From Nonomuraea sediminis (GTDB lineage Bacteria > Actinomycetota > Actinomycetes > Streptosporangiales > Streptosporangiaceae), in NCBI RefSeq assembly GCF_018531495.1, contig NZ_JAHDTI010000010.1:186001-250000 (forward strand): a DNA stretch of 64,000 bases, given 5' to 3'. The notes under the pieces were generated by a model. The model worked only from the letters and a program-made list of their open reading frames with translations, was not told where the DNA came from and did no database searches. Positions 1-8,436 of the stretch are shown here, in pieces. The translations under genes and the position numbers were made by a program. Numbering within the stretch: the first letter of the stretch is position 1; each line of letters begins with the position of its first letter.

Positions 1-505
1 GCACGCGGCTGCCCGGCTCGACCCGCGCCTTCCTGCAGGCCCACACGCCCACCGACAGCGGCTCGATCAGGGCGGCCGCGTCGTCGGACAGGCTGTCGGG
101 AACCGGATGGGCGAACTCCTCGTGCAGCGTGACGTATTCGCAGAAGGCGCCGTCGATCGGCGGCGTGCCGAAGAACCGCATCCCGGGGCAGAGGTTGTAC
201 CTGCCGGCCCGGCACTGCACGCAGGTGAAGTCGGGCACCCCGGGCTCCAGCGACACGCGCTGCCCCCGCCGGTGGCGGGTGACGTCGGAGCCGTCGGCGA
301 CCACGGTCCCCGACGGCTCGTGCCCGAGCACCAGTGGCGATTCGACCACGAAGTCGCCGATCCGGCCGTGCTCGTAGTAGTGCACGTCGGAACCGCACGT
401 TCCGACGGAGGCGACCTGGACGAGCACCTCCCGCGGGCCCGGCTCGGGCCTGGGCCGCTCCTCCAGCACGATCTTGCCGACGCCATGCAGTACGGCCGCG
501 CGCAT
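1..505 (-). CDS. Zinc-dependent sorbitol/xylitol-type dehydrogenase (partial, C-terminus outside window)
   Basis: Medium-chain alcohol dehydrogenase that should oxidise a polyol (sorbitol, xylitol or arabitol) to a ketose with NAD. The frame starts MRAAVLHGVGKIVLEERP and about 168 residues are present; the family is usually near 345. Catalytic zinc ligands are visible as C37 (TCGSDVH) and H62/E63 (GHEPSG). The structural zinc lobe has only three cysteines, C95, C98 and C106, with Asp at the first position, as in several sorbitol dehydrogenases. The ATG lies 5 bp after the permease stop, so it is the last gene of the transporter operon. The Rossmann domain is cut off at base 1. Substrate is inferred from neighbours. 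Confidence 0.87.
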   Translation of the reverse strand, partial: MRAAVLHGVGKIVLEERPRPEPGPREVLVQVASVGTCGSDVHYYEHGRIGDFVVESPLVLGHEPSGTVVADGSDVTRHRRGQRVSLEPGVPDFTCVQCRAGRYNLCPGMRFFGTPPIDGAFCEYVTLHEEFAHPVPDSLSDDAAALIEPLSVGVWACRKARVEPGSRV

Positions 506-510
506 GCGTC

Positions 511-1389
511 CTACTCTCCGGTCACGGCACCGAGGGTGAGCCCGGTGACCAGCCATTTGCGCACGGCGAGGCCGGCCAGCATCATCGGCACGACCACGAT
601 CGTCCCGATGGCGGCGAGCTGGCCCCAGTCGACACCGGTCTGGGTGACCAGCTGGGAGGCGGCGATGGGCAGCGTCTGCGAGTTCGGCCCGGAGAAGACC
701 ACCGCGAAGGCGTAGTCGTTCCAGGCGAAGACCAGGCACAGGATGAAGGTGGTGACCAGTCCCGACTTGGTCAGCGGCAGGATGACCGTCCAGAAGGCCT
801 GCCAGCGGGTGCAGCCCGCGACGAGCGCCGACTCCTCAAGCGACGGCGGCACCTCGGCGAAGAACGCGCTCATCAACCAGATGGCGAACGGCAGGTTGAA
901 GGTGAGGTAGGCGAGCACCAGCCCGGGAATGGAGTCGATCAGCCCGAGCCCGCGGAAGATGAGGAACAGCGGGAGCACGATGGCGGCGATGGGCGCCATA
1001 CGGGTGGAGATGATCCAGAACGACACGTGCCGCTTCCCGTGCATCGTGGTCCGTGCCAGGCCGTATCCGGCGAGCGCGCCCAGGCTGACCGCCAGGATCG
1101 CGGAGATCCCGGCGGCGAGCACGCTGTGCCAGATGTAGGGCCACAGGTTGTTCGCCCCGGTGAACAGGTTGCGGTAGTTGTCTATCACCGGCTGGAACAG
1201 GAACACCGGCGTGGACGCGGTGACATCCTTGGAGTTCTTGAAGGACGACATCACCATCCAGATGAGCGGGACCAGCGTCCAGAGCAGGGCCAGGACGAGG
1301 AGGATCGCCACGATCCAGCGCGAGCGGCGGCTGCTCTCCTCCAGCGGTGACTGCGGCACCCCTCGCGGAGCGGCGGTAACGGTGGTCAT
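511..1389 (-). CDS. ABC transporter permease, MalG/SmoG type
   Basis: Inner-membrane permease of a carbohydrate ABC importer, 292 residues. It starts MTTVTAAPRG at an ATG that overlaps the upstream permease stop by 4 bp (ATGA), so a longer upstream reading of this frame is spurious. Six hydrophobic segments are evident, beginning WIVAILLVLALLWTLVPLIW. The EAA coupling motif is seen as EESALVAGCTRWQAFWTVILP. It forms the heterodimer with the 1386-2318 permease and should be energised by an ATPase encoded elsewhere. Polyol specificity follows from the flanking dehydrogenases. Confidence 0.93.
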   Translation of the reverse strand: MTTVTAAPRGVPQSPLEESSRRSRWIVAILLVLALLWTLVPLIWMVMSSFKNSKDVTASTPVFLFQPVIDNYRNLFTGANNLWPYIWHSVLAAGISAILAVSLGALAGYGLARTTMHGKRHVSFWIISTRMAPIAAIVLPLFLIFRGLGLIDSIPGLVLAYLTFNLPFAIWLMSAFFAEVPPSLEESALVAGCTRWQAFWTVILPLTKSGLVTTFILCLVFAWNDYAFAVVFSGPNSQTLPIAASQLVTQTGVDWGQLAAIGTIVVVPMMLAGLAVRKWLVTGLTLGAVTGE

Positions 1390-2318
1390 CGGGTCAACCC
1401 CCTCACGTCCAGGATCCGGACGAAGGTGCGGGCGATGAAGATCGAGAAGGCCAGCATCGCGAGACCCATGGCCGCGGCGTAGCCGAGGTTGAAGAAGCGG
1501 AACGCGGTCTCGTACAGCAGCACCGGCACGATCTTGGTCGCGTCGGCGGGCCCGCCGCCGGTGGTGACCCAGATGATGTCGAAGTAGCGCACCGCGTCCA
1601 TCGAGCGGATGAGCAGCGCGACGAGCAGCACGTTGGCGATCGCGGGGAAGATGATGTACCGCAGCGTCAACCATCCCCTGGCGCCGTCGACGGCGGCGGC
1701 CTCGCGCACCGACTGGGACACGCCGGTCAGCCCCGCGAGCGTGATCAGGGCGATCAGCGGCGTCCACTCCCAGACGTCCATCAGCACGACGGCGGCGAAG
1801 GCGCTGATGGGCGTGCCGAGGATGTCCCCCGAATAGCCGAAGCCGTGCAGTATCCAGGCGTAGAGCCCGAAGGTCGAGTCGGTGAGATAGCGCCCCAGCA
1901 GGCCGACGATCGAGGGCGCGGCGAACATCGGCAGCAGCAGCAGGCTGAGCAGGATGCTGCGGCCACGCAGCACCCGCCACAGCAGCAGTGCCAGGCCGAC
2001 GCCCAGGCACATCTCCAGCCCGACCGTGAGCACGAAGTAGACGATCGTGCGGAGCCAGGCCATCCACAGATCGCCGTCGGTGAAGAAGCGAACCCAGTTG
2101 CCCAGGCCGATCCAGTTGAGATTCACCCCGCCCAGCAGCCGCACCCGGGAGAAGCTCATCGCGATCAGCGCGAGGAAGGGCAGGATCGACAGCGAGGCCA
2201 GCAGGATCAGGCCGGGCGTCATCATCTTGCCTTCGAAGCCGATCCGCCTCTTCGGAGCGTGGACCTCGGGCTTGGCGTATTGGCCGACCATCGGGGTCGA
2301 CACCGCACGGTGAGCCAT
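1386..2318 (-). CDS. ABC transporter permease, MalF/SmoF type
   Basis: First permease of the sugar/polyol importer, 310 residues. The N-terminal 35 residues are cytoplasmic (GFEGKMMTPGLILLASLSIL marks the first membrane segment). A typical EAA-like loop is present near residue 210 (VREAAAVDGARGWLTLRYII). The start ATG abuts the stop of the binding-protein gene directly, and the end overlaps the next permease by 4 bp, so all three are translationally coupled. Confidence 0.93.
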   Translation of the reverse strand: MAHRAVSTPMVGQYAKPEVHAPKRRIGFEGKMMTPGLILLASLSILPFLALIAMSFSRVRLLGGVNLNWIGLGNWVRFFTDGDLWMAWLRTIVYFVLTVGLEMCLGVGLALLLWRVLRGRSILLSLLLLPMFAAPSIVGLLGRYLTDSTFGLYAWILHGFGYSGDILGTPISAFAAVVLMDVWEWTPLIALITLAGLTGVSQSVREAAAVDGARGWLTLRYIIFPAIANVLLVALLIRSMDAVRYFDIIWVTTGGGPADATKIVPVLLYETAFRFFNLGYAAAMGLAMLAFSIFIARTFVRILDVRGLTR

Positions 2319-3776
2319 CTAAGCCACCCACCCTCGCGCCACGATCGTGTCCACCCGCCCCTTGATCGAGCGCATCGTCTCCTCCGGCGACGCGCCTCCG
2401 GTGAGCATCCGGGACAGCCCGGTGAAGATCGCGGTGTTGCACTCGTTCCACATCGGGATCTTGGGTCGCAGGCCGATCTTGTCGGGCTGCCAGGCCTGCC
2501 GTACGGCGGCGGCGGTGAGCATGTTGGGCATCTGCGACGGCCGGTGCTCGGCGGCGCGTACCTCGGGGAGCTCGTAGACGGACGTGCGTGTCGGTGTGCC
2601 GCCGCCCGCCTTGCTCTTGAGGTTGGCCAGCTGCGTCTGCGGCGCGGTGGCCCACACGATGAACAGCCAGGCCGCGCCCCGCTCGTGGGGCAGCGTGTTC
2701 GCGCTGATGCCCACGCCGGTGCCGCCGTACATGTTCGCGGTGCCCGCCGGGCCCTTGGGCAGCGGCGCGTAGCCGGCCTTGCCCGGCATCACCTGCTCGT
2801 TGCTGGCCGCGAACTCATGCCAGTTCGGGCACATCGCCAGCCGGCCGCCGCGGAAGGCGGCACCTACGCCGTCCCAGTCCCACGTCTTGGAGGCGGGGTC
2901 GGCGATGGCGAGCAGGCGGTTGTAGAACTCCGCGCCCGCGATCGCGGCCTCGGAGTCGAGGCGGCACGGGCCCGGGTCGACCGCTCCCAGCCGGCCGACC
3001 TCCTTGCCATGGTCGAAGTAGGCGCCGCCGTAGGACCACAGCACGTTGCTGAAGTCGTTCATCAGCGAGTCGTGCTGGCGTGCCTGGTGTCCGGTGCCGT
3101 ACTTGACGTCCGCCGTCGCGTTCTTGCCGAACCAGTCGGCGATCTTGTAGTACTCCTCCCACGTCCGCTCGCCGCCCGGGGTCGGATCGAACCCGAGGTC
3201 GTTGGCCATGCGGTCGTGGTACTTGGTGAACAGGTCCTGCCGGAACTGCCAGATCATCGTCGGCGCGTCGTACGGCAGCGTGTAGATCGGCTCAGGCTCG
3301 ACGAACTTGCCGGCGGCGTCCAGCTGGGCGGGGATGAAGTCACCCCAGCCGCCGGGCAGGTCGGGCAGGTTCGGATCGGCCTGCATCGTGCGCAGGTTCA
3401 CCAGCCCTTTGTGGTATGGCGCGAGCACCTGGTAGGGGTCGGCGTAGATCACCTGGTACTGGGCCCGGCCGGAGGCCAGGTCCAGGGCGACCCGCTGGAC
3501 CAGCGCGGTCAGCTCGAGCGTCACGATGTTGACGTTGATCCCGGTCAGCTTGGTGAACGGGCTGAGGTCGGCGGCGATGGCCGCGGTCGGAGCGGTGTTC
3601 TCCGAGATGAAGTTCAAGGTGGCGCCCTGGAACTGGCGCCACTGGTCGCCGCCGCTCATGGTGCGCGGCGCGTCGGGGCGTGCTCCGCAGGAGCTGAGGC
3701 TCCCGGTGAGGCTCAGCGCGGCCCCCGCCGCCAGAGCGCCACGGAGGACGTCACGTCTGCTGGGTTGTTCGTCCAC
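2319..3776 (-). CDS. ABC transporter substrate-binding lipoprotein (Tat-exported)
   Basis: Extracellular solute-binding protein of the family 1 type, about 485 residues. The N-terminus carries a twin-arginine motif and lipobox: PSRRDVLRGALAAGAALSL followed by LSSCG, so it is probably exported by Tat and lipid-anchored at that Cys. I chose GTG at 3776 (VDEQPSRRDV), which has a GAGGGGG Shine-Dalgarno at a good distance. GTG at 3788 (VQWTVDEQ) is an alternative; the open frame to 3845 is upstream DNA. It captures the polyol for the two downstream permeases. No ATP-binding subunit is encoded here. Confidence 0.92.
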   Translation of the reverse strand: MDEQPSRRDVLRGALAAGAALSLTGSLSSCGARPDAPRTMSGGDQWRQFQGATLNFISENTAPTAAIAADLSPFTKLTGINVNIVTLELTALVQRVALDLASGRAQYQVIYADPYQVLAPYHKGLVNLRTMQADPNLPDLPGGWGDFIPAQLDAAGKFVEPEPIYTLPYDAPTMIWQFRQDLFTKYHDRMANDLGFDPTPGGERTWEEYYKIADWFGKNATADVKYGTGHQARQHDSLMNDFSNVLWSYGGAYFDHGKEVGRLGAVDPGPCRLDSEAAIAGAEFYNRLLAIADPASKTWDWDGVGAAFRGGRLAMCPNWHEFAASNEQVMPGKAGYAPLPKGPAGTANMYGGTGVGISANTLPHERGAAWLFIVWATAPQTQLANLKSKAGGGTPTRTSVYELPEVRAAEHRPSQMPNMLTAAAVRQAWQPDKIGLRPKIPMWNECNTAIFTGLSRMLTGGASPEETMRSIKGRVDTIVARGWVA

Positions 3777-3918
3777 TGTCCACTGCACCCCCTCGCTGTG
3801 CAGTAGGTAAAGCAATGAAAACAGGTTTTCTCGTATAAACATCAAAGTAAACGTATATGTGAGATTTTCTCCTTAATAATATGATATTTTGGTTTTCGCA
3901 GGTCAGGAGCGTTGAGCG
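3777..3918. promoter_or_regulatory. Divergent promoter region of the polyol locus
   Basis: This AT-rich gap separates the leftward binding-protein operon from the rightward kinase gene. It contains a perfect inverted repeat GAAAAC-AG-GTTTTC at 3817-3830 and a second small dyad GAGA-TTT-TCTC near 3871-3881. These are the obvious candidate operators for a sugar-responsive LacI, DeoR or ROK regulator, none of which is encoded in the window. The kinase has an AGGAG Shine-Dalgarno at 3905-3909. Confidence 0.6.
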
Positions 3919-5337
3919 ATGACATTGGTCGCGGGCGTCGACTCGTCGACCCAGAACTGCAAGGTCGTGATTCGGGACGCCGAAACCGGGCGGCTCGTCC
4001 GCTCCGGCAGGGCCGGTCACCCGCCAGGCACCGAGGTGGATCCCGCGCGATGGTGGGAGGCTCTGCGGGCCGCGATCGCCGAAGCCGGCGGGCTCGACGA
4101 CGTCGCGGCGATCGCGATTGCCGGCCAGCAGCACGGCCTCGTCGCTCTCGACGCCGGCGGCCGCGTCATCAGGCCGGCGCTGCTGTGGAACGACACCCGA
4201 TCGGCCGCCGCCGCCCGCGACCTGGCGTCAGAGGTCGGCGCCGAGGACTACGCCCGGCGGACCGGCACCGTGCCCGTTGCCTCGTTCACGGCCAGCAAGC
4301 TGCGCTGGCTGCGCGACCGCGAGCCGGACCACGCCGCCGCGGTGGCCGCCGTCGCGCTGCCGCACGACTGGCTGACCTGGCGGCTGCGCGGCCACGGTCC
4401 GGCCGGCTCGCCTCTCGGGCCGGATCTCGACGCGCTCGTGACCGACCGCTCCGACGCGAGCGGCACCGCCTACTGGAACCCGGCCACCGGCGACTACGAC
4501 CTCGAGCTCTTCGAGCGGGCGCTGGGCCACCCGGCCATCCTGCCGCGTGTCCTCGGGCCTTGCGATCGTGCCGGTACGGTCGCCGGCACCTCGACCGTGG
4601 TCGGCCCGGGCGCGGGCGACAACGCGGGCGGGGCGCTCGGCCTGGGCGCGGGCAGCGGCGACGTCGTGGTCTCCATCGGCACCAGCGGCACCGTCTTCGC
4701 CGTGACCGGTCACCCCACGCGCGACGAGAGCGGCACCGTCGCCGGATTCGCGGACGCGAGCGGCCTGTTCCTGCCGCTGATCGCCACGTTGAACGCGGCC
4801 CGCGTCCTCGACGCCGTGGCCCGGGTCCTCGACGTCGACCACGAGGAGCTCGGCAGGCTGGCGCTCGAGGCCCCGCCAGGCTCCAATGGCCTGGTGCTCC
4901 TGCCGTACTTCGAAGGGGAGCGCACGCCCAACCTGCCCGACGCCACGGCCACGCTCTTCGGGCTCACGCTCGCCTCGACGAACCGGCCGTCGCTGGCGCG
5001 CGCGGCGATCGAGGGCATGCTGTGCGGCCTGACCGACGGGTTCGAAGCCGTCCGCGGCCAGGGGGTCGAGAGCGACCGCGTGCTGCTGATCGGCGGGGCG
5101 GCACAGAACACCGCGGTGCAGCGCATCGCCGCCCAGACCTTCGCGTTGCCGGTCGTCGTCCCCGAGCCCGGCGAGTACGTCGCGGACGGCGCGGCCGTCC
5201 AGGCGGCGTGGGTGCTCACCGGGGAGCGCCCGTCCTGGAAGGTGTCCATCGCGGCCGAACCCACGCCCGACCACCGCCTGGTCATCAGGGAGCAGTACGC
5301 CAGGTACGCGGTCAGCCCGCGAGCTGACGCACCGTAG
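3919..5337 (+). CDS. xylB: Xylulokinase (FGGY family)
   Basis: Phosphorylates D-xylulose (the product of arabitol or xylitol oxidation) to xylulose 5-phosphate for the pentose phosphate pathway. The 472-residue length fits. Evident motifs: N-terminal phosphate-binding VAGVDSSTQNCKVVIRDAE, substrate segment IAGQQHGLVALD, and WNDTRS. The C-terminal half has VSIGTSGTVFAVT and LIGGAAQNTAVQRIAAQTF, followed by GEYVADGAAVQAAW. It is divergent from the transporter operon, and its 3' end overlaps the convergent mannitol dehydrogenase-family gene by 26 bp. A D-xylulose product implies that the imported polyol is D-arabitol, xylitol or similar. Confidence 0.93.
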   Translation: MTLVAGVDSSTQNCKVVIRDAETGRLVRSGRAGHPPGTEVDPARWWEALRAAIAEAGGLDDVAAIAIAGQQHGLVALDAGGRVIRPALLWNDTRSAAAARDLASEVGAEDYARRTGTVPVASFTASKLRWLRDREPDHAAAVAAVALPHDWLTWRLRGHGPAGSPLGPDLDALVTDRSDASGTAYWNPATGDYDLELFERALGHPAILPRVLGPCDRAGTVAGTSTVVGPGAGDNAGGALGLGAGSGDVVVSIGTSGTVFAVTGHPTRDESGTVAGFADASGLFLPLIATLNAARVLDAVARVLDVDHEELGRLALEAPPGSNGLVLLPYFEGERTPNLPDATATLFGLTLASTNRPSLARAAIEGMLCGLTDGFEAVRGQGVESDRVLLIGGAAQNTAVQRIAAQTFALPVVVPEPGEYVADGAAVQAAWVLTGERPSWKVSIAAEPTPDHRLVIREQYARYAVSPRADAP

Positions 5338-6784
5338 CGCGGGCGCCGTTCGTGTGCAGCGACTCGAGCGCCCGCAGGTACGGCTCGACGAACCGCTCGT
5401 CGTCGACGAGGTCGCCGAACAGCTCGCGGTTCTCGATGAAGGCCGTGGGGTGCCGGCGCTGGGTGCGCGCGGCGGCCATCAGCTGGTCCTTCAGCGGGTC
5501 GACGACCGTGATCGGCTCGCCGGCCTCGTCGACGCCCTCCGCGTACCGCGCCCAGCTGGCCACCACGGCGGCCGCGCGGGTCACCGTACCGCCGCGGGAC
5601 AGTTGCTCGCGCACCACAGGAAGCAGAAATTTCGGGATGCGGTCCGACGACTCGGCGCACAGCCTCGCCAGCGTGTCGCGCACCTCGGGGTTCGCGAACC
5701 GCTCGATGAGGGTCCGCTTGTACGCCTCGAGGTCCACGCCGGGCACCGGGCGCAGCGTCGGCGTCGCCTCGATGTCCATGTAGTCAAGCAGGAACCGGGC
5801 GATCGCGGGGTCGGCAGCGGCCTCGTGGGCGTACCGGTAGCCGCTGAGGTAGCCGAAGTAGCACAGCGCCTGATGGCCGGCGTTGAGCAGGCGCAGCTTC
5901 ATCAGCTCGTACGGCTCGACGTCCGCCACGACCTGGACCCCTGCCTCCTCGTACGGCGGGCGTCCGCCGGGGAAGTGCTCCTCCAGCGCCCACTGCGTGA
6001 ACGGCTCGCAGACGACGGGCCAGGCGTCCCTGATGCCGAACCGCTGGGTCAGATCCTCGCGGTCCTCGCCGGTGGTGACCGGGGTGATGCGATCGACCAT
6101 CGAGTTGGGGAAGGCGACGGTGTTCTCGACCCAGTCTCCGAGACCGGGGTCGACCAGGTGGGCGAACGCCGAGAACGAACGCCGGGCGACGTCCCCGTTG
6201 CCCGGGATGTTGTCGCACGACATCACCGTGAACGGCGTGATCCCGCGGTCCTTCCTGCGGCGCAGGGCCTCGGCGACCAGCCCGAAGACCGTGGCGGGCA
6301 GCGCGCCGGGCGCCAGGTCCGCCTGGATCGCCGGGGACTCCGCGTCGAAGGCGCCGGTGACGGGATGGATGTTGTAGCCGCCTTCGGTGATGGTGAGCGA
6401 CACGATGCGCACCGCCGGGTCCGCCATCTTCTCGATGACCGCTTCAGGGTCGTCGGGGGCGAAGAGATACTCCGTGATCGAGCCGATGACGCGGGCCTCG
6501 CGGGTTCCGTCCGGATGCTTGAGGACGAGCGTGTACAGGTCGTCCTGGGCGGCCAGGGCATCGCGCATCCGCGCGTCGCCCGGCAGCACGCCGACGCCGC
6601 AGATCGCCCAGTCGTGCGCCTTTCCCTCGTTCATCAGCCCGTCGAGGTACATCGCCTGGTGGGCGCGGTGGAAGCCGCCCACGCCGAAGTGCACGATGCC
6701 GACCGTGAGCCGTGACCGGTCATAGGAGGGCACCGCCACGCTCTCGGGCAGGGTGGCGAGGGTCTCCTCTGTCAATGCTGTCAC
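5312..6784 (-). CDS. Mannitol 2-dehydrogenase/D-arabitol 4-dehydrogenase family oxidoreductase
   Basis: Long-chain polyol dehydrogenase of 490 residues, normal for the family. The N-terminal nucleotide-binding segment reads VGIVHFGVGGFHRAHQAMYLD, followed by ITEGGYN. The catalytic K-x4-N-x2-H motif is present as K296, N301, H304 (KLRLLNAGHQ). It should oxidise mannitol to fructose or D-arabitol to D-xylulose with NAD. The adjacent xylulokinase makes arabitol attractive as a physiological substrate, but the sequence alone does not decide. The gene is convergent with xylB and overlaps it by 26 bp. Confidence 0.9.
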   Translation of the reverse strand: MTALTEETLATLPESVAVPSYDRSRLTVGIVHFGVGGFHRAHQAMYLDGLMNEGKAHDWAICGVGVLPGDARMRDALAAQDDLYTLVLKHPDGTREARVIGSITEYLFAPDDPEAVIEKMADPAVRIVSLTITEGGYNIHPVTGAFDAESPAIQADLAPGALPATVFGLVAEALRRRKDRGITPFTVMSCDNIPGNGDVARRSFSAFAHLVDPGLGDWVENTVAFPNSMVDRITPVTTGEDREDLTQRFGIRDAWPVVCEPFTQWALEEHFPGGRPPYEEAGVQVVADVEPYELMKLRLLNAGHQALCYFGYLSGYRYAHEAAADPAIARFLLDYMDIEATPTLRPVPGVDLEAYKRTLIERFANPEVRDTLARLCAESSDRIPKFLLPVVREQLSRGGTVTRAAAVVASWARYAEGVDEAGEPITVVDPLKDQLMAAARTQRRHPTAFIENRELFGDLVDDERFVEPYLRALESLHTNGARATVRQLAG

Positions 6785-6822
6785 GCAGAGAGCATGGCCA
6801 GCTCACGGACCTTCAAACGTGA

Positions 6823-8235
6823 TCAGTTCTGGCCGGTGTACTTGGCGAGGTAAGGAGAGTACTGGCAGCTCGCGGAGGCGAAGCGGCCGCGGCTGGAGTG
6901 GTCCTGGACCACCTTGCCGTCGACGATGATGCTGCAACGGATGGTCCCGTCCGCGAGCCCGGTGTTCGCACCGATGGTCAGGAAGGTGAACGTGCGCGCC
7001 TTGAGCTTCATCGTCCATGGCAGCTTCGTCGTCTGGGAGGACGAGCCACCGTCCGGGTGCGAGTAGAAGATCGTGCCCGTCGGCACGGTCCCGGTCACCT
7101 TGTAGACGATCTGGTGGACCTCCGGCTTGGTGGGCGAGGGCGTGGGAGTGGGAATGGACAGCGGGGATATCGCGATCCCACCCAAGGGTCTTCGAAGCCA
7201 CCACTGGTCGACCACGATGTAGGCGACGGATGCGAGCACGACCACCGCGAGGACCGCCGCGCCCGCGATGACCAGTCCTTTCGAACCGCGCTTGCCGGAC
7301 TGAACCTGCGTCGGCGCAGCGACGTCCACCCGGGTAGGCGGAGCGGTGTCGACCCTGGTAGACGGCGCGGGCGGGAGCAGGACGGTGCCCGCGGGGGCGT
7401 TCCTCCGCAGGAAGGACGCCACCGCGGCCGCGCTCGCCGGACGATGCTCCATCGCCTTGGCCAGGAGGTCGAAGACGAGCCGCTCGAGCTCAGGAGGCGC
7501 ATCCGGCCGCCGCTCCCGGACCGAGGGCGGGGCCTCGTTGAGGTGTGCGTAGAGCAGGCCGGGCAGCCCCGAGGGGGAACGGAAGGGAGGAGAGCCCGTG
7601 AGGAGTTCCTGCAGGACGCAGCCCAGGGCGTAGAGGTCGGACCGGGGGTCGGCCGGCTCGCCGCGGAACTGCTCGGGAGCCATGTAGAGCGGGGTGCCGA
7701 TGGAGCCGCCGTCCTGGGTGATCCTGGTCGCGGCGTCGGCGAGCCCGGCTATGCCGAAGTCGCAGAGCTTGAGGCGGCCGTCGCGGAGGACGAAGACATT
7801 CGCGGGCTTGATGTCACGGTGGACGATTCCCCGCGAATGGGCCGCGGCCAAGGCCTCGGCCAGCTGGACGGTCAGGCTGACGACCTGGTCCGCCGGGAGG
7901 CCGTTCGGGTTGCGCTGGATGAGCGCGCCCAGGTCCTCGCCTTCGAGCAGCTCCATCACCAGGTAGGTGAGGCCGCCCTCCTGGCCGATGTCGAAGACGA
8001 CGGTGATGCCGGGATGCTGGAGCGCGGCCGCGGCCTCAGCCTCACGCGTGAACCGCGCCACGCTCTCCTGGTCGGCCGCGAGTTCCGCAGGCAGCACCTT
8101 CACCGCCACCGGGCGGCGTAACCGCTGGTCGACGGCGCGCCACACCTCACCCATGCCGCCGCGCCCGATCAGGACCTCCAAGCGGTATCTCCCGCCGAGT
8201 TCCATCCCGCCGACGAGCCTGGGCTCATCCCTCAC
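6823..8235 (-). CDS. Receptor-type Ser/Thr protein kinase with MmpS-like extracytoplasmic tail
   Basis: Hanks-type kinase with glycine loop IGRGGMGEVWRA, VAVKVL lysine, catalytic HRDIKPANV (about residue 137), DFGIA and the GTPLYMAPEQ activation segment. A single membrane helix spans about residues 318-342 (GLVIAGAAVLAVVVLASVAY). The outside part has a Pro/Thr linker (IPTPTPSPTKPE) and a roughly 100-residue beta-rich domain with KVTGTVPTGTIFYSHPDG that resembles MmpS/DUF domains rather than PASTA. I chose GTG at 8235, preceded by GGGGG; ATG at 8205 (MELGGRYRLE) is also plausible. The ligand and substrates are unknown. Confidence 0.9.
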   Translation of the reverse strand: MRDEPRLVGGMELGGRYRLEVLIGRGGMGEVWRAVDQRLRRPVAVKVLPAELAADQESVARFTREAEAAAALQHPGITVVFDIGQEGGLTYLVMELLEGEDLGALIQRNPNGLPADQVVSLTVQLAEALAAAHSRGIVHRDIKPANVFVLRDGRLKLCDFGIAGLADAATRITQDGGSIGTPLYMAPEQFRGEPADPRSDLYALGCVLQELLTGSPPFRSPSGLPGLLYAHLNEAPPSVRERRPDAPPELERLVFDLLAKAMEHRPASAAAVASFLRRNAPAGTVLLPPAPSTRVDTAPPTRVDVAAPTQVQSGKRGSKGLVIAGAAVLAVVVLASVAYIVVDQWWLRRPLGGIAISPLSIPTPTPSPTKPEVHQIVYKVTGTVPTGTIFYSHPDGGSSSQTTKLPWTMKLKARTFTFLTIGANTGLADGTIRCSIIVDGKVVQDHSSRGRFASASCQYSPYLAKYTGQN

Positions 8236-8436
8236 AAAAGCCCCCAGCGCCACACAGATATGATCAAACAACAGACCGTAGTGATTCCACCAAAGATGGT
8301 CTTGGCGCGTCCACTTATCCCGGAAATTGCGCCTCAGACCTTTCGACTTTCGGCTGTGGCGGCGTTCTCCAAAGACTGGCCAGGCAGAGACGGATGGGCG
8401 CTGCGCGGGCCGGGGCGGCCTCGAGACGCTGGCGGC

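Noticed and set aside
511..2655. 714-residue fusion permease
   Set aside because: The N-terminal half of that frame is an out-of-frame shadow of the first permease; ATG 1387-1389 overlaps its stop and is the true start.
1845..3806. 653-residue open frame on the + strand across the ABC transporter genes
   Set aside because: Arginine/alanine/glycine-rich antisense shadow in GC-rich DNA; the minus-strand products are clear family members.
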